64,000 nt of DNA, taken from contig LNAC01000164.1 in NCBI GenBank assembly GCA_002007465.1, positions 2,032,246 through 2,096,245 on the forward strand, given 5' to 3'. Numbering within the stretch: the first letter of the stretch is position 1; each line of letters begins with the position of its first letter. Shown here piece by piece: positions 62,546 through 64,000 of this stretch. Both the position numbers and the translations under genes were made by a program. The notes beneath the pieces were generated by a model, which had not been told where the DNA came from, searched no databases, and was given only the letters and a program-made list of their open reading frames with translations. This stretch comes from Ailurus styani (taxonomy: Eukaryota; Chordata; Mammalia; Carnivora; Ailuridae).

Positions 62546-64000
62546 GTGGCTGCATGAGTCCACAGCCAGCGGAAAGCCTGGAGTCCACTTGAGCTAGCTA
62601 CTGTCTCCCAGATCAGCCAGCCAGGAGAGTGGGCAGACTTGAGGCCCCTGCTCTGTTCCAGGGCCTACCTCCTTCACGCTCTGACCTCAGCGTTTATTTC
62701 CAACCAGCCCAGGAAGGCAGTGTGGAGACTCATCCTCTTTTCTGGCCCCAACCACCCACACATGCAAGCCCTTGCCAGGGTCACCAGCCCGGCAGCCTCA
62801 GCCCAGCCAGTGCAGATGGCCCCTTTCCTTGGCCGGTCTCAGAGAGAACTCGCTCCCAGCTGGGGCCTGTCCCATCCTTTCTCCCTCCTCTCCTTCCTCC
62901 CCCTCCCCACTTCCTTCCTTCCTGCTCTTGGATATTCCCTCTGCAGGAAAGGCCCCAGGTTCCGGGGCAAGGCCCCTAGATCCAGCTGCCCAGGCCAGGA
63001 CACATGCTTCTTCCATCAGCTAGCCCCCTCTGCCCTCCCGGGGGCCGGAAATCTGATCCAGGCCTAGGGAACATGGGAGCACTGCGCAGGAGACAGCCCA
63101 AGGTCATCTTGTCCTTCTCCCTGCCTCCAGCCCATGCACTAGCCGAGGAGCTCTGGGCCTCATCCTGGAGGCCTGGAGTCTGTCACCAGGCCTGGTAGGG
63201 GTTTTGTCACTCTGCCTGTGAGCTGGTCATTCCTGAAGTCCTCTTCAGGAAGGCCCTGAGCCTTTGTCAACTTAGGATAATAATGTCTTGGATCCCATGT
63301 GCTGAGTCAGTTTACATGGCACACAGCACAAAGCCCTCGGCCACCAGTGCCTATAACCATTATAATTCTCCACAACGTCATCATCATGAGAGTCCTCTCA
63401 ATGATCCTGGGAAGAAGACAGAGTGGTTACTCTTCATTTATAAAAGAGGACACAGAGCTTAGAAAGAAGGGGTAGGTCAAGCTCCTTCAGGACACATCAG
63501 CACTGAGACCAAATCCAGACAGCCCAGCACTCTTCATCACTTCACCACCAAACCCTCCGTTCTTGCTGATCCTGGAATAATTCTTTACTTCCCCCGTGCC
63601 TCAGTTTCCTCATCCAAGCAATGAGGAGGAGGAAGGAGACATCTCTAAGGACTTCACTCACGAACCCATTGAGCAGAGGCTCACTGAGTGCTGTCCTAAT
63701 GCCAGACCACATATGGGCACGAGATGACAGACCTGATGGTAGATGGTCCTACAGGCCAAGGTCACCCCAATCCAGTACAGACTGTGAGAGTCTAACCCGG
63801 GTCCCTCCTGCCGTAGCTCCATCTATTTCCGCAATACACAGAAGAGAGGAAACCTCACTTTGTGGGAGGGCGAGAGGGTGCCCCCACCCCTCCCGGACTG
63901 CGGAAGATTAGGGAACAGTCCCAGACAGGTGGGCAGAGGACCGAGGGCTGGCAGGTGGGCAGAGGCCATATGGGGTCATTTGGGAGTAGGTCAAGGCAGA
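62546..64000. other. Right edge of window: intergenic with a MIR
   Basis: A MIR-like element lies at about 63290-63620 (TATAAAAGAGGACACAGAGC, then CCTCAGTTTCCTCATCCAAG). Otherwise unique, with no coding, RNA or promoter signal that I can support. Confidence 0.6.

Overview
This is a window of mammalian nuclear DNA. It has split coding exons with GT-AG introns, a GC-rich promoter, and many interspersed repeats. The abundant tRNA-derived CAN-SINEs (heads reading GGCGCCTGGGTGGCTCAG, tails of AAATAAATAAAATCTT) identify a carnivore. Several copies carry a variant body (GTGGGTTAAAGCCTCTGCC, then a CTCTCTGCCTGCCTCTCTGCC tail) that I associate with mustelids. Carnivora is secure; Mustelidae is an inference.

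The window holds one recognisable protein-coding gene, on the minus strand: PSD2 (EFA6C), a Sec7/PH-domain guanine nucleotide exchange factor for ARF6. I placed thirteen coding exons (2-14) between 30386 and 1803. Splice sites and codon phases join without a break into 709 codons. The last roughly 60-70 codons of the C-terminus and the 3' UTR are not visible and should lie to the left of base 1. A non-coding first exon lies in a CpG island at about 41.6-42.2 kb, with a strong splice donor at 41766/41765. The gene therefore spans at least 40 kb of the window.

Region by region: 1-7.8 kb holds exons 14 to 8 (C-terminal coiled coil, PH domain, end of Sec7). The 10.4 kb intron 7 (7.8-18.2 kb) is a repeat sink: an old antisense L1 punctuated by CAN-SINEs. 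18.2-30.4 kb holds exons 7 to 2 (Sec7 core and the acidic N-terminus). 30.4-41.8 kb is intron 1, with a strong candidate REST/RE1 silencer 616 bp from exon 2. 41.6-42.2 kb is the promoter CpG island. 42.2-64 kb is upstream intergenic DNA made of L2, MIR, L1 and SINE copies, with a few motif candidates (a duplicated DR1 nuclear-receptor site and two divergently oriented CTCF-like motifs). It shows no gene that I can support. A 169-base assembly gap sits at 44017-44185.

I found no undescribed biological system. The points most worth checking are regulatory or structural: the RE1 site, the tandem DR1 duplication, the pure coding (GAG)10 tract, the exon-1 upstream ORF, the CTCF-like pair and several datable nested insertions.
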